From the NCBI GenBank assembly GCA_950295325.1, contig OX485803.1:67905554-67969553 (forward strand): a stretch of 64,000 nucleotides of DNA, read 5' to 3'. The DNA is from Polytrichum commune (taxonomy: Eukaryota; Streptophyta; Polytrichopsida; Polytrichales; Polytrichaceae). Below are positions 48,106-60,864 of the stretch, in pieces; the stretch's first letter is position 1, and every line of letters begins with the position of its first letter. The translations under genes and the position numbers were made by a program. Under the pieces are notes generated by a model. It saw only the letters and a list, made by a program, of their open reading frames with translations, made no database searches and was not told where the DNA came from.

Positions 48106-48122
48106 TTTAGGGTTTAGGGTTT
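48106..48122 (-). promoter_or_regulatory. Telo-box (double AAACCCTAA on the gene strand)
   Basis: TTTAGGGTTTAGGG on the plus strand is AAACCCTAAACCC on the strand of the DUF4336 gene, 51 bp upstream of its start codon. Plant telo-boxes sit near transcription starts of growth-related genes and bind telobox Myb factors. Confidence 0.5.
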
Positions 48123-48179
48123 CAGACTTCGATCAAGAACAACATACAAGAACATAGCAATGGCGATGACCAAGGCACA

Positions 48180-50370
48180 ACAACGATAGGACCTGAATTC
48201 AGACGAGAAAATAGGGGATCAAGAACACATGATGCGAGGAACCGACAGCATCATATCCCCGACGAGAAGACAGCAAGCTGCGCGAGAGAAAGATCAGATG
48301 GCTGGACTCCACATGACCAGGAGACATACAGACAGACAGACAGAAACCCTAAGCATGTGAGCTTCCTACAAAGACATGATGGTGATCTTGAGTAATTAGG
48401 GAAGATGAGCACAAGGGCATATTTAAACTTACCAATTACTACGAACACAACAACTCCCCAATCACACCAAACTTTCCGTCCGCTTCTAGCCGTGAAATTG
48501 CTGGAGATTGTGTTGAGAAATAGATGGTGGCCCACCACTTTTCACACTATTACATCTCCGATGGTGCTAGTAGTTGCCGGTGTGATCAGCGTCAAGGGAA
48601 ACACCACCGCCAACCTAAATGCTTCTGCGGACGGAAGCGAGCAGTGGAAGATGGATGTGAACAGTCCGGAACAGTTCCAGCTGATCCCGACTTCCCAGCT
48701 ACTTCAATAATTTGAACTTGATATTTACATGATTTTAGTGCAGAGAGGTTAGAAAATCTTCATCTTCGAGATCAATGCAGATGAAATCAACATTTTCGGA
48801 TCGAGCATGTAAACCCTAAGTTAATACTGAAGCTTCCTGTAAGAACATCACGATTGACCTCTAGGTGAGCAGACGAACACATAAATATTCCTTACCAACG
48901 ATCGCAATAACTTCCTTCTCACCCATGACGAAGATATCACCAACGTAATGCTTCTGTGGACGGATGTGAGCAGTACCAGATGGATGGGAGCAGTCCTGAG
49001 ACAGTTCCACCGATGACTTTACTATTTCCAAAAATATATTTTTCAAACATGCACTCCGCATTAAATTCTTCTGCTTAAGTCTTCTGCTTCTCCGTGTCTA
49101 ATGTCTCCCACCTCTCGCAGTAATGACCGATGTTCAATTTACCTTTTCCACTGACAAATGTGTGAACATTACTTTTAATGCAGGGTAGCGATTAGAAAAT
49201 CTTCCTTTACATTCTTAACCCGCCTATGTAGGTTCCGATGCAAATAGAATGATTCTTAGGTCATGCGGATAACCTAAGAATGATTCCATTTGGGACACAC
49301 CTATTCAACTGAATCTTGGGAAATGGAAGAAGGCTCCGTATCCCCCGATAGGCAACAATGAGGCATCGACTAATCAGAGCTTGCCACTTGACTATGCTCC
49401 TTGGCCTTCGTACATGTACTCAAGGACCTCGGTTTTTGAAATTTTGTTCTCGAAGCTAGAAACGAAAGAGAAAGTCATTACACATGCTTAAGATTGCTTT
49501 GTCCTCTTCAAGATCAACGAAGACGAAATCAACATTATCGTATCGACCTTAAACCCTAACCCTGAAGCTGCCCATAAGGACCACGATTACCACGATCAGA
49601 ACAACTTTCTTCTCACCGATACTAAAAGTTTCATCCAGATCATTTTTAATCTTGTTGTAGTATAATGTCATTTAGGGGCAATTTAGTGTGCGCTTCCCAT
49701 AGCGCATCCGGAGATGAAGAAATTACCAGAATCTGATGAGATCTGTCACCAGCCCGCAGCCTTCTACCCTCCAACCCATGCATGAGTGCATCGTTTTTTG
49801 TGGCACAAAAAGAATACTTGATTGCAAGTGGAAATCAGAACAAACACATGCATGAATTTGGACCTGCTTGACCTTGATGTTGTCTTCAAAACCAGTGAAA
49901 ATTCTCAACCCCATGTCAAAACTGTGGACCAAATTTTCTCAGCTTCCGTATTCATTGCAAACCAATGTTGCCACACGTTCTTCACATGCAACAATCTTTC
50001 AGATTTTTTGATATTCTTCTATTGATTTGCTACCATTTTTTAAAAGATTGACGGTTTAAACGTATTTCTCTTTCTTGCTGTACATCCGAGGGCGTAACAT
50101 TCCATTCCCATTTCTAATCCCAGGACAACCTCTCAAAACATTGTAGCTTGACTAACATGTGTTCCACCAGTGTTCACCTTTAGATCCTCTTATGAACCCC
50201 CAAGATGCTCTACTTGAATGCTATATTTCGAGATTCAACCCAGAAACTGATTTTGAGGAATATCCTCTTACTATTGTCAGAATATTCCCCTCAATTATTC
50301 TCCATGTTAGATAGTAAACAGACCTGTGTGATAAAAATTACGGTAAATGTCATCATACGAATATAGCATC
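48180..50370. repeat. Promoter flank and degenerate tandem repeats, no gene seen
   Basis: Two diverged copies of one segment are visible. ATGCTTCTGCGGACGG with GAGCAGTGGAAGATGGATG at about 48618 recurs with changes at about 48948. AGATGAAATCAACATTTTCG near 48779 recurs as GACGAAATCAACATTATCG near 49519, followed each time by ACCCTAA words. No protein frame continues across the copies. Confidence 0.5.
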
Positions 50371-50373
50371 CCG

Positions 50374-53300
50374 TCAAATATGATGTTTCTTTTTCCACAT
50401 ATTAAGCTTTGGACCTTGTGCAGTGTAGCCTGTGATTGCTGCATACAAATTTACAATGGCTTTCCAACCAGCTTGAGAAGGATGAATAAAATCAAATACG
50501 AGTGATTTCGTTGGGTCAGCGCAGACTTCCCACAACGATGTGTTTTGATTTCCACACAGTCCACTGCAACATGGTTTGAAGGGCTCCACAAAACCTGCAT
50601 CAATGAAGTGTAGTCAATCTTGAAGATCTGTAACCACAATGTGCTATTCTAACTGCTCGCATTAGGACTCTTACCAAGCAAAGAGGAGATAAAGTAAAGA
50701 CGAATCGAGGCATTCACCCTTCAAGGTCCAAGAGGCTCCTTAAAGGGCTTTAAGATGTTGTATCGAGATGTTTAAGACACGGGGAGGTCACTTCATTGTC
50801 AAGTTGACACCACATGCGGACAAAGTTTGCTACCCCTATATTACATGCCATATATAGTTTTAAAATTTATGATATTTTTTCTACATATACATAACCAGTG
50901 ATAGTATCTTTTGTATATTTTTTTGAAATGTTTAGTCATCTTTATCTTTTTTTAGTAATTGGTTTAGTTCAATTATGTGTCATTCTAGTTAGAAACGGTA
51001 TGTTTTATGAAAAAAACAAATCATCAAATTTAGTTATCACTTTTAACTATGTCATAGGTACTGTGTATATCTACTCATGAAAAAAAATTGATAAAATTTT
51101 GACCCATTTTGGTGGTGTAACTTATCAAAAGAAGATTTTTTTTGGTCGCACGTGGTGTTCAACTTGACAATGGAGTGATCTCCCCGTGGTTTAAGATTAT
51201 TTATAGTGTTTTAGAGCTAAGAATATCAAAAGCAACCTCAACTTTTGGATGATCTATTTAGAAACTGCATTCCTCCATTTTGGAGAAACATACACAACCT
51301 GTATGTAAAAAGAATTCATGAGATTTGGATTTTTATGAAACACTCAGAAAACATATTATGTTTATTTCATCATTGCTTATGTAAGGTTGTATTTTCTCTT
51401 CTTCTTTGTATTAAGTTGTGTTGAACATAGTATCAACCTCGGGCCCTATGAAATTTAAGTTCAATATGTGTTGGGTTCGTATAAACTATTGTATATACAC
51501 TAGTCCCTTCTATGGGTTAAACATGTGAACAAATCTACTGGAAGGGTTGGATAACAATGACAATATATAATTGCAAGGACAATTACAAAAGAAATGGCAC
51601 CCAATCGATATCAAAGAAATGACAAGCGTGTTTAGTAATTGACCATCGCAGTCATCACATGAGGCCTCACCATATTTTCCACCATTGTAAAAAAGTTCTT
51701 GAAAAGCTTTGGTCATATTGACAATGATGATGTCAGCTCCATGTAGGCCAAGTCTATTGAGGAGTTTCACACGGTCTTCAAGCAAAGAGTTGTGCAACAT
51801 AGTCTGAGTGTTGATGGTGTCATTTGTGATACATGTAGTGGAGTTGTTAACTAGCAAGGTGCTATACGGCATGCATGCCCCAGGAGCTATGTTGGCCACC
51901 ACTATATGTCGGATGCCAAGCCTTTGGATTCGCAACATGTTGATTGCAATTCCATCCACCACAGTTGCAACAATTGCATCCATCGCCTACAATTGTAGAT
52001 CATGCGTTCCAATTTAGGGCTTAAAACAATGTTGTGCAAGTATATATATAGGGCCTATGTGAGAACATGGCACCCAATTGATATCAAAACTATAATAAAA
52101 TTATTTTTAAATGGTGAGGGTTAGGATTAAACTCACCTTGTAATCTTATGTTGGGAACATGGTTCTATTTCTATCAAGCATGACACTCATGTCTTTGATG
52201 ACTCGAATAGACACATGAGCAAATTCTCAATATGTTTATTCTTGGAGTCTTTGTGACATGGTATATGGTAACATTCTTAAAGGTCGGGGTTAATGTTGGC
52301 CTTGGCTTTGAAAGTAGGAGGATTCTTTTGCAGCTAACACATGTAGTCAAGATACCAAGTCGAACCTAGTACTACATTGTTCACAACTACACTAAATTGT
52401 CCTATTAATGTGGGTTTCTATTTGGAGTTACATGTTACTATAACTATTTACTGATGTTATCCTTTTCTTTTTTATTAAGTAAGTCATATCATGTTCATTG
52501 ATGTGCATATTAACTCTTTATGTAGCGTGAGTAAAAAATCGTACCCTCAGTTATAGCAATATGTAACTCCAAATGGTAACCCACACTGATAGGACAATTC
52601 AATGTACCTTTAAAGAATTATAACTTTCACCCCATAAAAAGATTAGTTACCAATCCGGCATCATGAGATTCAATACTCTTATACTAAACTCAAGATTTGG
52701 GTCCATGCCAAATAGTTACATGTGCAATTTGGCCTAAGGTGTTGAGTTCATTACATGGTACATGTAGGTACCCAAATAGGACTAGAACTGTTGTCTTTCT
52801 TAAAACACTACTTATATACAAATGATATCAAGAAAAAAGAAATCAACCAAAGAAGATGATACCCACACAACACTACACTAAATAGGATATTTAGTGTTTG
52901 ATTATATTTGATGTTGTTACCACTCTACCATGTTCAACACTGGTTTTCAATTCTTTGACAATTAGTGTTAGAAGATATGCTAGAATTCTCAGGGTTTTTT
53001 TTTTTTTTTTTTTCTTTCCCATATCCTTACTAACACTAAATTCAAACATGTAACTTCCACATATTACCATAGTTGATATTAAATGTTTGAGTTTACATTT
53101 CGTGTTACTTACTTTCATAGGGTTATTGATATTTAGTGTATGTGTTTGTATTTAGTGTATCAAACACTAAATATCTTATTTAGTGTGGTTAAAGAAGAAC
53201 AGAAAGCTCATTGGTATGAACACAAAAGTCGTAAACCACATAGATAAGCTTGCTCTTTTTCACAAAGTCATGACCTTCAAAAACCCCTCTCTCTGCAAGT

Positions 53301-56094
53301 TCACATGAGCATGGGTAGAAGGTGATGAATAGACATCACATGTCATTCTGTTATAATGATGTTCATTTTTGTTATTCTTATTCTTATTCTTATTTGTTTT
53401 CACAAAATCCTATGATGAAAGTGATTATGTGATATGGTGGTACACTGAATATTACCTCAGGTGCACCATAAATGTTGTAGAATGTGTAGTCATTGATCCC
53501 GATTGAAACCAATGCAATAGAGTTTCGAAGATGTGCTTGTGTCCACAGCCGACCCTTGGAAAGTTTTGTAAATTTATTCACTTGTGCATCAAGAGTTCCG
53601 TGCCCATATGCATACGTCACACTTGCACCCGCCAATCCAAAGTTGATGCCACCATTGTTTGTTGTGTTATGTTTGTCCAATCGTTCCCACGGTGTAGGAG
53701 TTGGGACATCAAACAACTCCGCTACCACCACTCCATAACTTAGGATCACTTACACTTATGGTGACCTCATGCACTCCTTCTAAATCACTTGATCTTTATT
53801 CTTCTAGCACGAATTCATGAATTGTTATCTCATGAAGAAGTCTAGCAATATCCTTTAGAAGAGGGCATTAAGATGACTCCCATTATACCACTTGTGCAGA
53901 CTTTGAAAAGTTCAATACACTTTCAAACATTGTTTTTGAAACAATCAGGATTCATTTATCTAGAACAAAAATCACCATCTAGACCTCCTAGGTTTACAAA
54001 ATTTTCCCTTCTAAAAAACCTGTGAATCGTCTTAAAACTTTCTAATCTTGGAAATTCTTGTCAGTTATACCAAAGCATAAAACAAAACAAGCAAAAAAAT
54101 GCATCTTAGAAATGTTTTTGCAACTCCGAATCGTGTTTTGAACACGGAGACGAGGTTGAGATTTGTACCAAAGTAGTCGACTTCGTTGCGGCCATCACTT
54201 GATCTATTTCCCAATCCGGGGACACCCGGCCAAGTCATTCCATAAGGTGGTGGTGCACTTTCACCTGTGTCTGTGTATGAGTCTCCAAATACAAACAAGC
54301 CACGTGCTCCTCCTTCCACACCACCTGGAAGGAAGCCCATGCCAACAAAATCCTCAAGACTTAGGGCCGCTTTACACCTAGAGGCCGGGCCAATTCCCAT
54401 TGAGGCCGATTGCATGAAATTTCAGCCCCTTTTGGGTTGGAGGCCGGTCTCAACTACACATTATGATAAGATTATAATGGGGGTCAATTTTTCCATATGT
54501 AAAGGCCTTAGGGCCAAGAAGCTAGGCCGATTCAATAAATCTAGTAGTTACCAACGGATCTAGCATAATCTAGCATAGCGCCATTCATATTTCCACATAA
54601 TCCAATGAATATAGTTTGTTAAAAATAAAAATAATAATTAATTTTTTTATTGACATGTGACATTGGCCCCGAGACCAAGAATTGGTCCTCCATTTTGGGT
54701 GCACCCGATTCAACGAGCTTGGGCCGTGTCATATCATGTATTTTTTGATTAAAATTTTCATGTAACCAAATCGGCCCAGCCTCTAGGTGTAAAGGGGATG
54801 GGACCGATTTCAGCCTTTTGGCCAATCACAAGTGAGGATTTCAAGCCTCTTACACAACAAATTGGCCCGGCCTCTAAGTGTAAAGCGGCCCTTAATTGCT
54901 AGCCTTCAAAATGCATTTCATCAGTTCAGTAAACTAGAGGATTGTTTCTAGATTTGTAACTGAATGCAGGTGAAAAATTGGATCGAGATCCACACAGAAG
55001 ATTTAGAATTGCTGCATAGATTTGTTCCCAAGGTTTTGGAAGTGGATTGGTTCAGGCCGAGCCTTAAGCATTTATGGGGTTTAAATGGATTTCCGGAAAT
55101 GAGTCCCATGTCTTTGTGGGTTCATCAGCAACTGTGATAACTTCTACTACTCAACCCCTAACTTTCCACGCCCAATTTCTCTCAAATTTGTCAAGAAAAT
55201 GTGACCTCAATTTCAACAACCGTAGCTGAAGATCTGAAGCTTTTTTTTGACAAATCCAACTGTGTAGATGTTTGGAGGTTAGAGGTGACTACTCACAGTC
55301 CAAATTTTGAGCGTTGAGTTCTGTTAAGTAGGAGATTATAATAGGAATGTCAATAGTGGTCTTGAGAGGCAGCAATTTAGAGATTATATTAGGGTTGGTT
55401 TTTTGATCGAACCTCCACTCAAATCATCTTCAAATGACAACATGTTACGCTCATTTAAAAGAAGGGCAATAAACCTACTCAAATCGACTCACAAACCTTG
55501 AGACCATTATTTTGTGATTTTTTGAAAAGCTTTGCAATTTGAGGCAACAATGCCACAATTGTGCACCTCCCACATGGATTTACACCCACCAACACATGTC
55601 CGATTAAAAATTCCAACGGTAAATGTTTAGGATATGTTGTGTTTGGATGGTATGCAAATTTTCATATCTATTGGGAATCATTTGTGCATAGGGATCAACA
55701 AAAAACATGTTTGAGACATGCTGCCCCTAAACCACGGACGTGACAAATGTCAAGTTTTGGTTCATGAACCAGTTCCATTGTAAACCAGTTGAGAGCACAC
55801 TCCCATATTTGAATTAATCCAAAATAATTAACTATGTTGAATCAAAATTATTACGTGATAGAACATAGCAGACTTCACACATGAACAAGAAGAGTAGTTG
55901 AAATAATAAAAAACCATCCAATGGGTCAGAACGAATTGATGACGACCAAATCATAGTTGCATAGGACATTAGAGGTTAACAAAGGCGATGGTTGCCTTAC
56001 CCACGTTATAACCCAAGTGAAACAGTGTAAAACAGAATATTATTGATGCAGCTGCTGCGATAATTCTCTCCATGCTTTGGCACCCATTCTCCAT
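50374..56094 (-). CDS. GDSL esterase/lipase, secreted, five exons
   Basis: Minus-strand exons are 56001-56094, 54169-54324, 53456-53721, 51671-51986 and 50374-50594. All phases agree and give 350 residues, normal for plant GDSL (SGNH) lipases. Residues 10-31 (RIIAAAASIIFCFTLFHLGYNV) form a signal peptide. Block I is FVFGDSYTDTGE with Ser47, followed by PYGMTWPG and a DYFAELF junction. Block II is NFGLAGAS, block III is SIGINDY, and block V is VFDFIHPSQAGW with the catalytic Asp-x-x-His. All catalytic positions are present. It should hydrolyse esters or lipids outside the cell or in the vacuole/ER; the substrate is unknown. Introns of about 135 to 1676 bp contain three MITEs. The exons themselves show no damage. 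Confidence 0.9.
52389..52606. mobile_element. MITE in GDSL intron 3, 48-bp inverted ends
   Basis: TACACTAAATTGTCCTATT then AATGTGGGTTTCTATTTGG and AGTTACATGTTACTATAAC at the left; the right end is its reverse complement with about eight changes. TA at both edges may be the target duplication. It shares ends with 36454-36765 and inner TIR sequence with 14873-15075. Confidence 0.85.
52874..53188. mobile_element. Second MITE in GDSL intron 3, about 315 bp
   Basis: Left end TACACTAAATAGGATATTTA plus GTGTTTGAT; right end CAAACACTAAATATC plus TTATTTAGTGTGG. Further ATTTAGTGT words lie next to the right end. A 19-nt T run (about 52995-53013) is inside. Confidence 0.8.
54364..54891. mobile_element. 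Harbinger-type MITE in GDSL intron 1, TTA target duplication
   Basis: GGGCCGCTTTACACCTAGAG plus GCCGGGCCAATT at the left and its inverse at the right bound 528 bp. TTA at 54361-54363 and 54892-54894 is the 3-bp duplication typical of PIF/Harbinger. Its left edge is 39 bp from the acceptor of exon 2 (minus strand), so the branch point and pyrimidine tract lie in or just outside it. Confidence 0.88.
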
Positions 56095-56099
56095 GATCC

Positions 56100-58085
56100 A
56101 AACAACTCTACACAATATAACTCCAATTTGATCAGGATCCTCCATGGAATTTGATCAGTAGAGTTTTATATGAGATCCACATTCAACCTCTATCAGTGCG
56201 ATGATCACCGATTAATCCCAGATTCTGACTGTCGACATCTTTCAGCAACATTCAACCTTGAACACTGATTCCGAATTGCAAGGATGCCCCTGTTTTGCTT
56301 CAAGATGGAGCACAAGTTGCAACATGATAACTTAGCCCACTAGCTAGGGAGCATGGATTATGTGGGCCTGATGTGGTCACTTTTCTTCACTAGCTTAGCA
56401 CCCACATTTGAGTGGTCTATAGCAAGGTTGGGTGTCAAGAACGGACTCCAAAAAGACATGTACAATAATGAGATTAGGAAGACTGAGTGCTCAAATCATA
56501 CCAGTCATTTTTAAATCGAACAGTTAGCACAATTGGGAAGCCTTTGTGAGGGCTTACAGAGAAAGAGAATCCTCATGGTGACCTCTACAAGTCTTGCACC
56601 TCAAATTTGGTTCAAAGTCTTGAAATGAGAATCTGTGTGATTAAGAATTGCTAATCGGATGAGCCAATTCCCGAGGTGATCTAACGGTCGGAGTGAAATG
56701 TATGACATGGAGTTGGAAGCGTCCTTAGGTTGTTTGCTGAAGGATGTTGAGTTGCATCGGCAACTCAGGTGTGTGGACCTTATGAGGTCATTTGCCTTAA
56801 TTGGACACTAATATAGTAGAGTGGTGCATGGCAAGGATTTTAATTAAGAATAGATATCAAACAATTATGTGTTATGATGAGATCAGACTATATGCACAAA
56901 ACATATTAACCAATATTGGACACAATTGGGAGGGCCTAGTATACATAATCATTTAGAGAGAGAGAGAGAGAGAGATCACTTGCATGGACTCTCATAACTT
57001 TTGCATCTCTCCTCCGATTCCAAAACTTGAAATGACAGTTATTTGTGATTCGCAATTTCTAACCACATTAGACAATTTCCAAGCCAATCCAACAATCAAA
57101 AATGTTGTGAAACTATAAGTACCCACAATGAAGCCACATATGGTAGACGTGCCTATATCCAACATAGCAATTAATTTGGAAACATGTATTTGAATGGCAT
57201 GTGGTTAGATGCGGATTTAAGACTCGACACACAAAAAAGACAAATGTTAAATGAAGAGTGGACTACATGCTTAAAATATGCTAAACATGCAAAGCTCAAT
57301 AGTCAACATAATTGGGGAGGAGGACCTATATGACCATCTAGTGAGCACGAGAAGCATTGACTTCGATAATTAAGAAGATATTCATATGATCTCCAAAAAT
57401 CATGAGACAGACAACTACTGGCATGATATGGATTTGCTAATCATCTTGCGCGAATTGCGTGTTTCGTATCTCAGAAGAAGTGAGTTCAGAGAGAAAGAAA
57501 GCACCTGAATAACACGACCTATATGACCATCTAGTGAGCACAAGAAGCATTCACATTGATAATTAAGAAGATATTCATATGATCTCCAAAAACCATGAAG
57601 CGAACGGCTACAGCCACGCTGTGGATTTGCTAATCATCTTGGGCTAATACCGTGTTTCGTATATTTGAAAGAAGTGAGTTCAGAGAGAAAAGAAAGCACC
57701 TGAACAACACACGCGTCTGCCTTACATACCTTGCAACATAGACTAATCCTCCACTTCACAAAATACAGAAACCTGATGCCTGATGCACGATGACATCAAG
57801 ATTCTCCCCTCACTGCAATGTCAAGTGCCGCATCGGTATGAGTGCAATGTAGACTCCCACGATTGCCCATAACTTAAGGTAACTTGTTTCAAGTGGAGCT
57901 CGACCGACATGCGATGAAAAGGCAGCAGCATTGGAGATGGCATGATTCCATGCGCACAGTGCGTGTCCCTAGAATTGTGGTCTGTACAGGTCCACGAATA
58001 TAAGGTGATGAGCACAGACCACACACATACCTGAATTGGAGAGTCCGCCTGTTATGGGTGCTTTTGGGGCTTCAGCACAATATAT
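56100..58085. repeat. Upstream of GDSL: dispersed repeats and a 193-bp tandem duplication
   Basis: Three diverged copies (about 56395-56700, 56805-57110, 57160-57480) share ATTTGAGTGG..., GATGCGGATTTAAGAC..., CATAATTGGGGAGG and AAGATATTCATATGATCTCC with each other and with the AKR intron repeat at 26690. GACCTATATGACCATCTAG at 57323 recurs at 57516, a tandem duplication with a 193-bp period. An (AG)n run lies at about 56954-56974. No gene is seen. Confidence 0.7.
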
Positions 58086-58092
58086 ACACTGA

Positions 58093-59273
58093 GGGCCACT
58101 TCACACACGAGCCGAGAGCCGTGACCATGAAATTGTGAGAGCCCAAAAGAAAGTGTCCAAAGGCCGTCCCAACACACCTCCAAAATCATGGAGTGTGGTC
58201 ACGGACCCTCAAGTGTAGTGTGAAGTCATGTGTAACCGGGCCCTCCACCAAATGCTATTACAATGAATTTCTATCCATGCGGGTCCTCACACATGATAAA
58301 ATAGAATAAATCAACGGTTGTGAGCGTTCGGAGTACCATATATAGTCTCCCGGTTTTGTGTTAGACCTACCTCCAAGAGGTGGTTTTTGAAATGGCCCAT
58401 GCCACACAAGAGCCAGAGGAAGTTTCACAACTTCCTCCAACATGGCACTTTGCTTTTGAAAAGTCTCCTTTTCCTTGTTTTTCTCCTTATATTGTGGAAT
58501 TCCAAGCACTAGTGCCTGGTAGTATTGAACTACATTTAATGTGCCATGTCACTCTACTTTATTGCCAAGTAGATCCCGAAGCAATATCCGAAGCAAAATC
58601 CAAAGCTAAAAAGTCATTGTTGCCACTCCCCATACTTCCTCTCATGTGGCAACCACTTTCTCATTTGAACCAATGCTATTCATCCAACTCACTGCTGTTC
58701 ATGCAAGTTTCCTCCCGTGTGGTTCCCACCTTAGGCCCAAACCACACGGGAGGAAACTTGCATGAACAGCAGTGAGTTGGATGAATAGCATTGGTTCAAA
58801 TGAGCAAGTGGTTGCCACATGAGAGGAAGTATGGGGAGTGGCAACAATGACTTTTTAGCTTTGGATTTTGCTTTGGATATTGCTTCGAGATCTACTTGGC
58901 AATAAAGTAGAGTGACATGACACAATAAATGTAGTTCAATACTACCATGCACTAGTGCTTGGAATTCCACAGTATAAGGAGAAAAACAAGGAAAATGAGA
59001 CTTTTCAAAAGCAAAGTGCCATGTTGGAGGAAGTTGTGAAACTTCCTCTGGCTCTCGTGTGGCATGGGCCTTAGTCCAAGTGACCGTGAAACATGATCCA
59101 TTTGATGCCATGTAGGAATCCATGTAGACTTTACATCCATCTTGCATTCGCATACTCCGTTGGTCCCTCAAGCGTAGTGTGAAGTGAACTTGGACCGGCT
59201 CCGCCTTTTCCACCAATGAGAGTGCTTGAAGTGTAATGGTCACGGGCTCCCAGTCTCGTGTGTGAAGTGGCCC
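58093..59273. mobile_element. Foldback Harbinger-type element with about 330-bp inverted arms
   Basis: Ends GGGCCACTTCACACACGAG and its inverse are flanked by TGA on both sides (58090-58092, 59274-59276). Inside, 58395-58726 and 58738-59070 are inverted copies with roughly 96% identity around an 11-bp centre. Both arms keep the same open frame (HATxEPEEVSQLPPTWHFAF...). On the minus strand the frame stays open for 184 codons from the right terminus (WEPVTITLQALSLVEKAEPV...). I do not recognise the protein; it may be a captured host gene fragment. Confidence 0.88.
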
Positions 59274-59357
59274 TGATATGTGCATGCTAATTAGGTTACC
59301 CCATGCTAATTTATCGACATTCCACCCTATTCTGAGTATTTGTTGTCACAGTGACAC

Positions 59358-60120
59358 AACATTGTTCTCCCTCTTTAGTATGACATGTTTGGGAAACACA
59401 AAAAAAGTTGTATTATCGAGGTGTCGTCTTCTCATGAATATGACAAATGGCGTAAAGTTGTCGTATTATTGAGGGAATACAAAAAACAAAAGTAATATGA
59501 GCTTAAAAATGTATACAACGAGTTTAAGCAATATAGATGGTATGAAATAATAATTCATGACTCCAAACAAATACAAATATTCTTAAGAACTCTTGAAATA
59601 GGAGTCCAAAGATCTCTAGTGTTGCCTACCCAAGTTAGCAACTGTCATCTTATCTATATTCCCTACTAACTTTTGAAAACTAATGATATCAGTAACAACA
59701 AAATATAATGAGTTTTCTAATGAGAAACTAGACAACAATGATGCATGACGTTTAGCATCAAAATACTGGTGATACTATATCACCTGTGTACAAGGCAACA
59801 TACTAAGCAAGAGGCCACTCTAACTTTAAATATGTCCATTCTACAATAGTAACCCTAATTATCATTAAGTTCCCAATGATAAGTGAAGTTCCCAAGTAGT
59901 TCCCAAGTGAAAATGGATGTATTCTAGATGTACATAACATAGATAGCATTAACTACCTCTTGAATATGACAAAACGGAGATTCTAAATGTCGCATTATCG
60001 AGTGTTGTAGTCGTATAAAAGAGGGAGTTTTGAACTAAAAAGTTTGGTCTCGCAAAAATGTGTTGTAATATCGAGGGTGTCGTATAAATGAGTGTCGTAT
60101 TAACGAGGTTAGACTCTACT
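59358..60120. repeat. Dispersed repeat related to 37447-37935
   Basis: It starts CATTGTTCTCCCTCTTTAG and carries repeated TATTATCGAG / GTCGTATT words, ending near TATTAACGAGGTTAGACTC. It shares order and orientation with the 37.4-kb copy. No gene. Confidence 0.55.
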
Positions 60121-60864
60121 GGAAATGTGTTTTTACTATGGTTGCCATTAGGTTAATGAATAGAGATGTAGGTTTTTGTGATATGATTTTGACCTGAAGT
60201 AATTTGCATGGGTAAAGAGGCAACGTATTCACAAAGGCAACTTAATTGAACAGGGTTTAGGGTTTAAGTTAATCTTCTAGGTTACTAGGTACATTATTTA
60301 AATTAGTATATTCTTCACACAACAAGTTGTTGTTGAAGAATTGTGGGCTCTTAGAACTTCTTGAATCACGTGTAGTGTGTTGAAAATGACAACAAGAAGA
60401 TATAAGTGTGTGCATTTTGCATAAGGGTATTCTATTTTGCTTTAACTGATTCAAAACTCAATGCCAAGACTCAAAACTACCATATGCTCATTTTCATTAG
60501 CTAAAGTCTGCTAAAGTTATCAATATGGAGGCATATAGCAGGGGGGCTCTGCAACTATGAGAACATTCAATGAAATGATTATTGGAAGATATTACAAAAT
60601 GAAACAAAGGATTGTAAGTTTTGTTTAAATTGCCACAATAGGTCTATATGTTGCATTCTTGCTCTTGTTTTGATATAATAAACCTAAATTATCAATTGTT
60701 CAAGTCAATTCTAATGTTCATGCTTTCACTCATCAAATCTTCTTATTAAGGTAGAGGGTGCTAAAACTCTGGGGCACTCCATGCCAAGGTCTCTAAAGTG
60801 TGGCTCTGAGGGGGTTTACTGCCTCTTATATTTTGCATATTATATGTGCGCTTAGGACCTATTT

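Noticed and set aside
48405-48710. Plus-strand frame upstream of DUF4336 as a gene
   Set aside because: The frame is partly repeated in decayed form about 330 bp downstream, lacks known motifs and overlaps the promoter region of the minus-strand gene.
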